From Chitinophagaceae bacterium (lineage in GTDB: Bacteria; Bacteroidota; Bacteroidia; Chitinophagales; Chitinophagaceae), in assembly GCA_004028765.1 (NCBI GenBank), contig SAIX01000037.1:16602-80601 (forward strand): a stretch of 64,000 nucleotides of DNA, given 5' to 3'. This document shows positions 35,780 through 44,397 of this stretch, piece by piece; the stretch's first letter is position 1; every line of letters begins with the position of its first letter. The position numbers were made by a program, and so were the translations under genes. Below the pieces are notes generated by a model, which saw only the letters and a program-made list of their open reading frames with translations, had not been told where the DNA came from and did not search any database.

Positions 35780-35968
35780 ATGAAAGGAAAATACATCACC
35801 ACCTCTTTAATGCTGGCAGTGCTGGCAGGTGGTAAACACGGCATCAGTATTCTTTGTGACGAAACGCAGGCTGTTGTAAGCGATCATAAAACGATCTGGA
35901 GTAAACAGCATCCGGAAAAACAACATCCGGTTACTGCCGGCATTCCTGATGAACTGAAACTGGCCTGA
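35780..35968 (+). CDS. Small hypothetical protein in the CACAT-dyad regulon
   Basis: A 62-residue ORF of unknown function. The N-terminal 20 residues are mildly hydrophobic (TTSLMLAVLAGG) but not a clear signal peptide. The middle has one cysteine (ILCDET), and the C-terminal part is rich in His, Lys and Pro (KQHPEKQHPV). No homology is recognised. Support for expression comes from the dyad 54 bases before its ATG, the same distance as for other members of the regulon. Could be a regulatory peptide, or the 5' part of a short two-gene transcript with the ORF at 35996. Confidence 0.45.
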   Translation: MKGKYITTSLMLAVLAGGKHGISILCDETQAVVSDHKTIWSKQHPEKQHPVTAGIPDELKLA

Positions 35969-35995
35969 GTTGTTAGGAGTAAAAAATTCACGATC

Positions 35996-36100
35996 ATGGA
36001 AAAAAAATTCTGGCAACTGATGGACAGGTTCTTTCATCTGCTGCTCCTGTTATCAGGAGAGGAAGATGTTGAAGCCGTCTCGATCAGTCATATCCTCTGA
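35996..36100 (+). CDS. Very small ORF (34 residues) downstream of the dyad-controlled ORF
   Basis: Starts 27 bases after the previous stop, with TTAGGAG upstream at a longer than ideal distance. The peptide begins MEKKFWQLMDRFFHLLLLLSG and is an amphipathic/hydrophobic helix followed by an acidic end (EEDVEAVS). It could be a membrane-associated micropeptide. No homology is recognised, and coding status is uncertain. Confidence 0.35.
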   Translation: MEKKFWQLMDRFFHLLLLLSGEEDVEAVSISHIL

Positions 36101-36157
36101 TCACAAAAAAGGGGCTCCTGAAGCAATCCCTTTACGGGTCAGTAACCAATCTGCTTG

Positions 36158-39100
36158 CTACAGCGCCTTCAATGCCTGTATCCTGTCCCAGTGCTGCCTG
36201 ATACCCTCATTCGCCATTGATAAAAATTCAGTCGCTCTCTCCGGATTGTTATTCCGGATAGTGGCAAACCTGTTCTCATGGTACAGGAATTCATCCAATG
36301 GTACAGATGGATCTTTGCTGTCGAGTACAAATCTTTGTCCCTGCTCTTTTAACGGGTTAAAGCGGAACAATGGCCAGTACCCGGATTTCACTGCAAGATC
36401 CTGCTGGTCTAACCCATGGCACATATCATATCCATGCGCAATACAATGGCTGTAAGCAATGATGATAGACGGACCAGGATAAGCTTCTGCTTCAAGAATG
36501 GTTTTTAAGGCATGTACATCATTCGCGCCCATCGCTATCTGCGCCACGAATGCAGTTCCGTGTGCTATCGCCTGCATGGCAAGGTCTTTTTTGCCGGTTG
36601 TTTTTCCTTTGATAGAGAATTTTGCGCTCGCACCCAGCGGGGAGGATTTTGATTTTTGCCCACCTGTATTGGAATATACTTCTGTATCGAGTACGAGTAT
36701 GTTTACATTCTCCCTGGTTGATAATACATGATCCAGTCCGCTGAAACCAATATCGTAAGCCCAGCCATCGCCACCAACGATCCACATGGATTTGTGTTCG
36801 AGGAAGCCAGCCACCTGCAACAGCAGTTCTGCATTTTCTGTTTTCAAAGAACGCAGCCTTGTTTTTAATGCATCTACATTTTTCCGTTGCTGTATGATCT
36901 CTGCTTCATTCGCTTCCACATTGCTAAGTATAGCATCGGTAAGTTCTGATCCCATTTCTTCGCGGAGTGATTTCAATAAAGCCAAAGCATAACTGCGTTT
37001 CATGTCTGTGGCCAGTTTAATACCGAGCCCGAATTCGGCATTGTCTTCAAAGAGGGAGTTTGCCCAGGCCGGTCCATGGCTCTCACTGTTTTTGCTCCAG
37101 GGTGTTGTCGGTAAATTCCCGCCGAAAATGGAAGAGCAGCCGGTTGCATTGGCAACGATCATCCTGTCGCCGAATAATTGTGTCAATAATTTCAGGTAGG
37201 GTGTTTCTCCGCAACCACTGCATGCGCCGGAGAATTCAAACAGGGGTTCTAACAGTTGAGAACCTTTCACGGTGCTCCTGTTTACACGGGTCCTGTTGAT
37301 ATCCGGCAAACCGAGGAAGAAATCCCAGTTGTTTTTTTCGGTTTCCTTCAGCGGCATCACATCCTGCATATTGATGGCTTTATGGCCGGGTTGTGTTTTG
37401 CTTTCAATAGGACAGGCTTCTGCGCAAAGGTTACAGCCAGTACAATCTTCCACTGCCACCTGTAATGTATAGGATTCTGTTTCTTTAAAAAATTCTTTCC
37501 CGATCGGCGCGGTATGCTTAAAGAAATCCGGTGCATTGTTCAGCAGGTCATTGCTGTACACTTTGGGGCGGATGGCAGCATGCGGGCAAACAAAGAAACA
37601 TTTTCCGCATTGAGAACAGAGGCTGGGATCCCATACCGGAACCTGCTCGGCAATATTCCGCTTTTCAAACCTTGTGGTGGCAGAAGGATACGTGCCATCT
37701 GGCGGAAAAGCACTTACCGGAAGATCGTCACCATCACCGGCAATGATCTTCGCAAGCACATCCTGTACAAAAGCAGGTGCCCGCCCAGAGATAGCGGCAC
37801 CAGAAGCTTTGCTACCAATTGCATAACCGGAATAATCGATCTGTGAAAGGTTCTCGAGTGTTTTATCAACGGCATCATAATTTTTTTGCACCACCGCTTC
37901 TCCTTTACGTCCATAGGTTTTTTTGATCGCTTTCTTGATATAACTGATGGCTTCTTCTTTCGGCATTACATTCGAAATGGCAAAGAAGCAGGTTTGAAGA
38001 ATGGAGTTGATGCGTGAACCCATACCCGTTTCCCTGGCCACTTTTGATGCATTGATCACGTAAAGTTTCAATTTTTTTTCAATGATCTCCTCCTGGATCG
38101 TGCGCGGAAGTTTACACCAAACCTCTTCCATGGGATAAGGGGCATTGAGCAGGAATGTGGCACCTTTCTGTACATGCTTCAGTATATCATATTTTTCGAG
38201 GTACTGAAAATGATGACAAGCCACAAAATTTGCAGAATTGATTAGGTAGGTGGATTGAATAGGTTTGTGGCTGAACCGAAGATGCGAAACCGTAAGAGAG
38301 CCGGATTTTTTTGAGTCGTACACAAAATATCCCTGCACATGATTGTCGGTTACATCGCCGATGATCTTGATGGTGTTTTTATTCGCACTCACCGTTCCAT
38401 CGGCACCCAATCCAAAAAACAAGCCGCGGAACAGGTGCTGGTCTTCCAGAGAAAAGGTTTTATCGTAAACGAGGCTGCTGTGTGTTACATCATCGTTAAT
38501 ACCAACTGTAAATCTTTTTTTCGGATTTTCTTTTTTGAGTTCTTCAAAAACAGCTTTCACCATTCCCGGATTGAATTCTTTGGAAGCCAGCCCGTAACGG
38601 CCGCCGATCACTTTCGGCATATTCCCATCCCAACCGGCATGCAACGCATTGACCACATCCATATACAAGGGTTCACCGATGGCGCCGGTTTCTTTACAAC
38701 GGTCGAGTACCGCAATATTCTTTACAGTTCTGGGAATTGCATCGATGAAATGTTTTATTGAGAACGGCCGATACAAATACACATGCAGGTAACCTGTTTT
38801 TTCTCCTTTGCCGTTGAGATGGTCAACCGTTTCATGTACCGCACCTGCACCGGATCCCATAATGATGATGATATTTTCTGCCTGCGGATGGCCATAGTAA
38901 TCATATAAGCGATACCTGCGGCCTGTGAGTTCTGCAAACTGCTGCATGGTTGCTTCCACAATGGAAGGAACTTTTTGGTGATAGGGATTGCATGCTTCGC
39001 GGCTCTGGAAATATACATCGGGGTTTTGCGCGGTACCCCGGATAAAAGGATTGTCGGGGTTCAATGCACGCTGACGGTGACGCGTCACATCTTTCGGGTC

Positions 39101-39733
39101 GATCATCGCACGGATGGCATCATCAGGGATAATTGTCACTTCATTCAATTCATGTGATGTACGGAAACCATCAAAAATATTGAGGAAGGGAATGCTGGAA
39201 CGGAGTGTTGCCGCAGTGGCGATCATCGCCATATCATGTGCCTGCTGCGGGCTGGTACCAAACAACATTGCGAAACCGGTTGAACGCACGGCCATCACAT
39301 CACTATGATCCCCGAAAATAGAAAGTGCATGGGTGGCCAATGCCCTTGCTGCGATATGAAAAACCGTTGGTGTTAATTCTCCCGCTATCTTGTACATATT
39401 CGGGATCATCAGTAACAAACCCTGCGAACAGGTAAACGTGGATGCCAATGCGCCGCCCTGTAAAGCGCCGTGTATCGCGCCAGCAGCGCCCGCTTCACTC
39501 TGCATCTCGATCACTTTGGGTATTTCGCCAAAAATATTTTCGCGGTTATCACTGCTCCACTCATCTGCAAATTCGCCCATCGGAGAAGAGGGGGTGATGG
39601 GATAAATGGCACAGACTTCACTCGTTTTATACGCAATATATACCGCGGCTTCGTTACCATCCATTATGGCGGGAGCCGGTTTTTTTTCCGAAACTTCACC
39701 GGCGGGTTTATCCTGGACAAGGGTATTTTCCAT
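36158..39733 (-). CDS. nifJ: Pyruvate:ferredoxin (flavodoxin) oxidoreductase
   Basis: A 1191-residue single-chain PFOR that splits pyruvate with CoA into acetyl-CoA, CO2 and reduced ferredoxin or flavodoxin. Domain order is normal. An N-terminal pyrimidine-binding part (AIYPITPSSPMGEFADEW), gamma and CoA regions (KTGYLHVYLYRPF) and two 4Fe-4S sets (CSQCGKCFFVCP, CTGCNLCAEACP) are present. The C-terminal TPP part has CSGCGETPYLKLL, GDGWAYDIGFSG and NTGGQKSKSSP. The frame extends 23 codons upstream but the conserved start is at MENTLVQ. The oxygen-sensitive cluster chemistry suggests a low-oxygen phase of life, in keeping with the nearby haem and hemerythrin genes. Confidence 0.96.
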   Translation of the reverse strand: MENTLVQDKPAGEVSEKKPAPAIMDGNEAAVYIAYKTSEVCAIYPITPSSPMGEFADEWSSDNRENIFGEIPKVIEMQSEAGAAGAIHGALQGGALASTFTCSQGLLLMIPNMYKIAGELTPTVFHIAARALATHALSIFGDHSDVMAVRSTGFAMLFGTSPQQAHDMAMIATAATLRSSIPFLNIFDGFRTSHELNEVTIIPDDAIRAMIDPKDVTRHRQRALNPDNPFIRGTAQNPDVYFQSREACNPYHQKVPSIVEATMQQFAELTGRRYRLYDYYGHPQAENIIIIMGSGAGAVHETVDHLNGKGEKTGYLHVYLYRPFSIKHFIDAIPRTVKNIAVLDRCKETGAIGEPLYMDVVNALHAGWDGNMPKVIGGRYGLASKEFNPGMVKAVFEELKKENPKKRFTVGINDDVTHSSLVYDKTFSLEDQHLFRGLFFGLGADGTVSANKNTIKIIGDVTDNHVQGYFVYDSKKSGSLTVSHLRFSHKPIQSTYLINSANFVACHHFQYLEKYDILKHVQKGATFLLNAPYPMEEVWCKLPRTIQEEIIEKKLKLYVINASKVARETGMGSRINSILQTCFFAISNVMPKEEAISYIKKAIKKTYGRKGEAVVQKNYDAVDKTLENLSQIDYSGYAIGSKASGAAISGRAPAFVQDVLAKIIAGDGDDLPVSAFPPDGTYPSATTRFEKRNIAEQVPVWDPSLCSQCGKCFFVCPHAAIRPKVYSNDLLNNAPDFFKHTAPIGKEFFKETESYTLQVAVEDCTGCNLCAEACPIESKTQPGHKAINMQDVMPLKETEKNNWDFFLGLPDINRTRVNRSTVKGSQLLEPLFEFSGACSGCGETPYLKLLTQLFGDRMIVANATGCSSIFGGNLPTTPWSKNSESHGPAWANSLFEDNAEFGLGIKLATDMKRSYALALLKSLREEMGSELTDAILSNVEANEAEIIQQRKNVDALKTRLRSLKTENAELLLQVAGFLEHKSMWIVGGDGWAYDIGFSGLDHVLSTRENVNILVLDTEVYSNTGGQKSKSSPLGASAKFSIKGKTTGKKDLAMQAIAHGTAFVAQIAMGANDVHALKTILEAEAYPGPSIIIAYSHCIAHGYDMCHGLDQQDLAVKSGYWPLFRFNPLKEQGQRFVLDSKDPSVPLDEFLYHENRFATIRNNNPERATEFLSMANEGIRQHWDRIQALKAL

Positions 39734-39932
39734 AACGTGAGATTTAGGATGATGATTGAGTATACAAAATACCAATACTCTAAAGCCGGAAAATATGACC
39801 AATGTCAGTTCGGGATATGATTTTAATGAGGTTTGAAATGCCTTCCGGGCTATGTATACAGCCGCTCATACACTTATCCACTGGGATTGTATGGCTGTTT
39901 TTATCTTTAGAAAAACCCAAAACCAGGACCAG

Positions 39933-40742
39933 GTGAAAAAAATCCTTACCTGTATTTTATTTGTTTCAGTATCGGCCAGTGCACAAAATGCCCTTCAGCA
40001 AATGGTGGCTGCGGAAAAAGCTTTTGCAGCATTTACCGAAAAGCATACAGTAAAGGAAGGGTTTCTATTATATATGGACAGTGCCGGCGTTTTATTCCGC
40101 AACGGCAAAGCGGTTCGTGCAATAGATGTTTTTGCGAAACAACCTGCAACCGCGGGCGTTTTAAACTGGAAGCCCGATTTCGCGGTGATGGGCAGCTCGG
40201 GTGATATGGGTATCAGTTCCGGCCCGTATAGTTTCAGGCAAACAATGAATGATACCGTAGTATCTGCCGGGCATTTTTCTTCTGTGTGGATCCGGAAGGG
40301 AAATGGTGAGTGGAAAAACCGGGTTGACCTGGGTGTGAATTATGATAAAAATATCCCGCAGAACCAGGAGTCCTTTTTTGAAACCCTTTCTGCTGACAAT
40401 ACATCCGGAACGATGGTTGCTGATTTTTTTCCTGCAGAGCAAGCCTTTATTGAAGCAGTATCTGCAGGCGACCGGAAAAAAATAATAACAATGCTTACGG
40501 ATCATTCGCGATGGTTACTGGATCAATTCGCCCCCTTCGATGGTAAATCGTCAATTGAAAAAGCATTACAGCAATTACCTGCCAACATACAGTTCAGGGA
40601 AAACACGAGGCTTAGATCAGCCGCAGGTGACCTGGTTTGTATTTACGGCTCTGCTGTATCCGGTGATAAAATATCGGCATATATCCATGTATGGGGCTTA
40701 CAGGCAGATGGCTGGAAATTATTACTGCAAACAATCAAATAA
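39933..40742 (+). CDS. Secreted tandem SnoaL/NTF2-like (DUF4440-type) protein
   Basis: A 269-residue protein starting at GTG 39933, which gives a clean signal peptide (1-15, SVSASAQ). An upstream in-frame ATG exists but yields an unlikely N-terminus. The mature part shows a DUF4440-like signature (MVAAEKAFAAFTEKH, DSAGVLFRNGKAV). A second, related half follows from about residue 150 (AEQAFIEAVSAGDRKKI). NTF2-like folds bind small ligands or act as simple enzymes. No role can be given. Tail-to-tail with the next gene. Confidence 0.7.
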   Translation: MKKILTCILFVSVSASAQNALQQMVAAEKAFAAFTEKHTVKEGFLLYMDSAGVLFRNGKAVRAIDVFAKQPATAGVLNWKPDFAVMGSSGDMGISSGPYSFRQTMNDTVVSAGHFSSVWIRKGNGEWKNRVDLGVNYDKNIPQNQESFFETLSADNTSGTMVADFFPAEQAFIEAVSAGDRKKIITMLTDHSRWLLDQFAPFDGKSSIEKALQQLPANIQFRENTRLRSAAGDLVCIYGSAVSGDKISAYIHVWGLQADGWKLLLQTIK

Positions 40743-40747
40743 GCCTC

Positions 40748-41584
40748 TTACAATTTTACGCCCACGCTTAAGGTCACATAAAACAGGTTTTTTCCTCTTT
40801 CTGAAAGATCGGGTCTTCCTGCAACAGTAATAAGGTTGCGTGGCATCGTATACGCAGGCGTAACAGATGCATTGAATTTTCCGGCAACCCACACCAACGG
40901 TACAGAAAGTTCATAAGACAAAACATTAAACTGCGTAACCTGTTCTGTGGTTTGTTGTGTTACAGGTATACCAAGCACTGATTTGTTTTCAAAATAAGTG
41001 TTTGAAAATTTCTGGGTCCCAAAATAGGCATAGGCAGAGGGATCGATCGCAAAAGCAACTCCGGGCGTCCCGGTTTTGATCAGGAATAAATGATCAAGCC
41101 CGATCGTGGCACCCACATCTGTCTGGTTGCTGAATTTAAGGTCAACACCTGTGTTTATATTTACTATACCATTCAGGTAATTCAGGTTAATACCTGTCTG
41201 CGACTTCAGTGCCGATTGCACCAATATGCTTTTGTCTTTGTACAGGAACTCTGTCAGGAAAATGTTTCCCGAAAAATGTTCTGACTGCGGAAAACGATAT
41301 CCCGCTTCAACAGTGGTACCGGTATAGGTAAGGGGCAGGCTTTTGTTATTGACAAAAATAAAATTACCCTGTACATACAATCCGGTTGAAGACTGAAAAC
41401 CAACCATTGGAAACAAACCGCTGCTTTGCAAACTATCTGTGCGGCCGAAATAATGCAGGGCCGACTGATAATTGACGCTGGCACTTATTTCATTTTTCTG
41501 CGCCTGTTTTTCATTGCTGTTTTGTCCTTTGGAAAAAAACGGCATTGCCAGTATCATTGCGGAAAAGAAAATATGTGTTTTCAT
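40748..41584 (-). CDS. Secreted hypothetical protein, probable outer-membrane barrel
   Basis: A 278-residue protein with a signal peptide (1-20, MPFFSKGQ) and many short amphipathic strands with aromatic ends (GLYVQGNFIFV, NIFLTEFLY, LSYELSVPLVWVAGKF). This suggests a medium-size outer-membrane beta-barrel. No known family is recognised. It is next to the Ala/Lys-rich exported protein on the same strand with 59 bases between, so they may be co-transcribed, the Ala-rich gene being first. Confidence 0.65.
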   Translation of the reverse strand: MKTHIFFSAMILAMPFFSKGQNSNEKQAQKNEISASVNYQSALHYFGRTDSLQSSGLFPMVGFQSSTGLYVQGNFIFVNNKSLPLTYTGTTVEAGYRFPQSEHFSGNIFLTEFLYKDKSILVQSALKSQTGINLNYLNGIVNINTGVDLKFSNQTDVGATIGLDHLFLIKTGTPGVAFAIDPSAYAYFGTQKFSNTYFENKSVLGIPVTQQTTEQVTQFNVLSYELSVPLVWVAGKFNASVTPAYTMPRNLITVAGRPDLSERGKNLFYVTLSVGVKL

Positions 41585-41643
41585 ACAGTTGGTTTTTATG
41601 GTTACTGTTGAAGCGGGATCGTTGTATTTGTTAAAAGAACCCC

Positions 41644-42237
41644 TTATTGTTTTCCTGTTTTTACAGAACCTTTCGCATCAGCTTCTGCTTTCACTTTTAC
41701 TTCCGGTTTTGCTTTCTCTGCTTTTTCCTTCGCTTTTACTGCAGTTTTTTCAGTGGCCTCTTTTGTTTTTTCGGCTCTTTCTTTCGCATCTGATGCCTGC
41801 TCTTTTGCTTCCTGTTTTACTTCTGTCATCGGAAGTGTGGCATTTGCATTTGCATGCACATCGGCCTGTGAAACAGATTGTGCCCTTACCAGGCCTTTTT
41901 CTTCACCGCCGGCATTGCTGTTCATTTCTGCGCTATTGCTGCTTTTTACATCAGCATCAGCACTGGCATCGGCCTTTGTTCCTGATTTTATTTTTTGTGA
42001 AGAATTTACCGCTGCGTTACCGGCTTTTGAAACAGCGGCCGTAGTTGCACTAACGGCTTTACCCGTAGCAACCGTTGCTTTGTTTGTGGCGTTAACAGCA
42101 GCACTGGCTGCTTTTGTAGCATTTACCGTTGCATTGGCTGCTGCTGTAGTGGTGGTGCGTACACCCAATTGTGCATAAGATGACTGGATAAAAAATACGG
42201 AGGCCGCCATTGCTGAAAATTTGATTAGCGTTTTCAT
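41644..42237 (-). CDS. Secreted Ala/Lys/Thr-rich low-complexity protein
   Basis: A 197-residue protein with a signal peptide (1-22, ending SSYA) and a strongly biased mature part. Residues 27-75 are Ala/Thr/Val/Asn repeats (NATVNATKAASAAVNATNK). Residues 85-140 are Ser/Asp/Ala rich. Residues 145-197 are Lys/Glu/Ala helix-forming repeats (KEQASDAKERAEKTKEATEK). The last part resembles LEA-like or histone-H1-like amphipathic repeats. No globular domain is visible. It may coat, protect or bind in the envelope. Function unknown. Confidence 0.7.
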   Translation of the reverse strand: MKTLIKFSAMAASVFFIQSSYAQLGVRTTTTAAANATVNATKAASAAVNATNKATVATGKAVSATTAAVSKAGNAAVNSSQKIKSGTKADASADADVKSSNSAEMNSNAGGEEKGLVRAQSVSQADVHANANATLPMTEVKQEAKEQASDAKERAEKTKEATEKTAVKAKEKAEKAKPEVKVKAEADAKGSVKTGKQ

Positions 42238-42549
42238 AGTTTTTCGTTTTAGGTTAAGAATGCTTTCTGTTTTTCGTTTTCAATTTGCGTGCCAAACCTT
42301 TTTTGATATACAGGCAGCGATATATAAGAGATTGTTTTTCAAAAACTTTTCCCTCAAAAAAATAGTATTCCCTTTTGGACCCGGTTCCGGAGATGGATTT
42401 TACCCGGGATTTTTTTAAGAGAATTTTTTTAGAAGTATGAAATCCAGATGGCAGAGAAATACGTAAGCGGCCACACGTTTATGCGGTTTTCTGTAAACCT
42501 TTGCATACAGATATTTGTATCATTGGTCTTATACAGAAAACCATATCAG
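42238..42549. other. Divergent intergenic region
   Basis: 312 bases between the Ala-rich gene and the Tat-exported hydrolase. AT-rich, no gene seen. It holds a near -7 element GATATTTG (42510-42517) for the hydrolase and CAAACCTT (42293-42300), one base off a -7 for the Ala-rich gene. There is also a short CCCGG/CCGGG inverted repeat followed by T near 42385-42415, too weak to call a terminator. Confidence 0.4.
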
Positions 42550-43425
42550 ATGCGGAAAAATAAAATGACCCGAAGAAATTTTTTACGGGCAACAACTGCT
42601 GTAACGGGTGTGTTTGCGATTGCCCGGGGTTTTTCGGAGCCGCTTTATCATCAAAAAAAGAAAGCAATGCGTTTCAGGTTAATCAGGCATGCAACCATTC
42701 TGCTCAGTGCCGGTCCATACAGTTTCCTGGTTGATCCTATGTTATCCATAAAAGAGGCAATGGATCCGGTTGGCAATGCCGCCAACAAATACCGGATACC
42801 GATGACCGATCTTCCCATTAACGAAACAGAACTGAAAGAAATGCTGTCAGCCGTAGACGCTGTTTTGGTCACACATACACACCGCGACCATTGGGATACT
42901 GCAGCACAGCAAATGATTGCAAAAGATAAAAAAATATTCTGTCAGCCAGTCGACGAAGAAAAAATCCGTAAACAGGGTTTTACCAATGTAACTGCTATTT
43001 CCGAACATATTACATGGGAGGATGTACAACTGTTCAGGACCGGAGGTCAGCATGGCACAGGAGAAATCGGCAAACAGATGGGGATCGTTTCCGGTTTTGT
43101 AGTAAAATACAAAGATGCTTCCGTTTATATCGCAGGAGATACGGTTTGGTGCAGTGAAGTGGAAAATGCAATTCAGAAATATTCGCCCGGGCACATTATT
43201 GTGAATGGCGGCGGTGCAAGATTCCTTACCGGTGATCCCATCACTATGACGATAGATGATGTAGCCAAAGTTGCTGATTATACAGAGGCACCCCTCTCTG
43301 TTGTTCATCTCGATACCGTAAACCACTGTTTACAAAAAAGATCTGATTTCCGGGCCTTCGTTACCGAAAAAAGACTGAGTAAAAAAATACAGGTTCCCGA
43401 GGATGGCGAATGGATAGCTGTCTGA
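42550..43425 (+). CDS. Tat-exported MBL-fold metallo-hydrolase
   Basis: A 291-residue protein with a twin-arginine signal (MTRRNFLRATTAVTG, Arg8-Arg9) and a beta-lactamase-fold hydrolase of the UlaG/YhfI-like group. Metal ligands are HTHRDHWD (about 115-122) and the aspartate in YIAGDTVW. HLDTVNHC is near the C-terminus. These enzymes hydrolyse phosphoesters or lactones. The substrate is unknown. An open frame of 34 codons precedes ATG 42550, but the Tat motif fixes the start. Export in folded form fits a metal-loaded enzyme. Confidence 0.85.
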   Translation: MRKNKMTRRNFLRATTAVTGVFAIARGFSEPLYHQKKKAMRFRLIRHATILLSAGPYSFLVDPMLSIKEAMDPVGNAANKYRIPMTDLPINETELKEMLSAVDAVLVTHTHRDHWDTAAQQMIAKDKKIFCQPVDEEKIRKQGFTNVTAISEHITWEDVQLFRTGGQHGTGEIGKQMGIVSGFVVKYKDASVYIAGDTVWCSEVENAIQKYSPGHIIVNGGGARFLTGDPITMTIDDVAKVADYTEAPLSVVHLDTVNHCLQKRSDFRAFVTEKRLSKKIQVPEDGEWIAV

Positions 43426-43456
43426 ACCGTTGATACCGGATTGATTCCTTTCATCA

Positions 43457-43506
43457 CACACACATATTTGTGCGATTGGCAGAGGCCCTGCAGTAAAACA
43501 TCTTTG
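43457..43506 (+). promoter_or_regulatory. CACAT-dyad promoter of lipoprotein paralogue B
   Basis: Dyad 43457-43478 (core CACAT, ATTT, GTGCG) with -33 TTG at 43476-43478, 20 bases, then CATCTTTG (43499-43506), one mismatch to the -7 form. The ATG follows 16 bases later. Confidence 0.65.
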
Positions 43507-43522
43507 CGGCCTAAACCTGAAG

Positions 43523-44302
43523 ATGATGAAAAAAATGATCCGTCAAATATGTATCGTGTACAGCATTCTGTTACTGGTAACATCCTGTTCAAAAAACAAT
43601 AACAGTACTGTAACTGATCCGCCTCCTGCAAATCCGCTGGTCAGCCGCATTGAAAAAGACGGGGAAATATGGACGGTGACTTATAATGCCGACAGTACCC
43701 TGAACACAGTAGACCGGAAATTAGCCGACGGTACGCCTATCAACAGTTATGTTTTTAACTATGCAAATGGCAGACTGGTGGAAGTGAAATCTGCCGGAAG
43801 ATGGAAATATTATTATACAGGAGATGAACTCTCGGCGATTGAAACCTATAATAATTTCGGGCAGCTGCGCTACCGCATCACTTTTACTTACAGCAATGAA
43901 AAATTAATTGAGCGGATCGGTTATCTTTCTACTGCAGCTACCACAAACAAGCCCAATGAGAAAATAAAATACAATTATGGCCCCGACGGTAAACTTACCG
44001 GTAAAGAAATGTTTGATTATATAAACGATACCTGGGCAAACTCCGGAGAAGTACACATACTTCAATACGACACCCATCCGAATACTGCGGAGCACCTTGA
44101 AAATTTCCCTTTTATTCCAAAGAAATTTTTCCCTGAGAATAATGTGATCCGCGAGCAGTATGTGAATGATATCGGCCAGGTTTATGGATCAGCCGTACAT
44201 GAATACCAGTATGATGTTTCCGGCAGGCCGGTATCCCGCAAAAGCACTTTCTCATATACCGGGTTCCCGGATACACAGGCGGAAGCAAAATTTCACTATT
44301 GA
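43523..44302 (+). CDS. Lipoprotein with YD/RHS-like repeats, paralogue B
   Basis: A 259-residue lipoprotein with lipobox LVTSC (Cys22). The mature part has the same plan as the gene at 28601-29422: Pro-rich linker, VSRIEKDGEIWTVTYNADST, repeated tyrosine-containing strands, the shared phrase QYDTHPNTAEHLENFPFIP (paralogue A has QYDTQPNTSAIFENNPFMP) and an ending TGFPDTQAEAKFHY. It is thus a dispersed paralogue 14 kb away on the other strand, also under a CACAT dyad. Function unknown, likely at the cell surface. Confidence 0.8.
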   Translation: MMKKMIRQICIVYSILLLVTSCSKNNNSTVTDPPPANPLVSRIEKDGEIWTVTYNADSTLNTVDRKLADGTPINSYVFNYANGRLVEVKSAGRWKYYYTGDELSAIETYNNFGQLRYRITFTYSNEKLIERIGYLSTAATTNKPNEKIKYNYGPDGKLTGKEMFDYINDTWANSGEVHILQYDTHPNTAEHLENFPFIPKKFFPENNVIREQYVNDIGQVYGSAVHEYQYDVSGRPVSRKSTFSYTGFPDTQAEAKFHY

Positions 44303-44348
44303 TCTCTCTTAACCGCAGAGCAGCGGAGAAGCAGTGGTTTATAATACC

Positions 44349-44381
44349 AAAAAGAAGCGGGTGTTTGACCCGCTTCTTTTT
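44349..44381. terminator. Bidirectional terminator between lipoprotein B and pcrA
   Basis: A 14-bp perfect stem (AAAAAGAAGCGGGT, loop GTTTG, ACCCGCTTCTTTTT) lies between the two convergent stop codons and has T runs in both directions. Confidence 0.9.
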
Positions 44382-44397
44382 ATCGATAAGGTTTTAT

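Noticed and set aside
42385..42415. Possible terminator CCCGG ... CCGGG followed by T
   Set aside because: Only five pairs with a loop of about 19 bases, and no plus-strand gene ends there.
28504..43478. A CRISPR or dispersed repeat family as explanation of the repeated 22-mers
   Set aside because: Copies are far apart, vary in the spacer and outer arms, and keep a fixed distance to -7 elements and start codons. They behave as operators, not as repeats with spacers.
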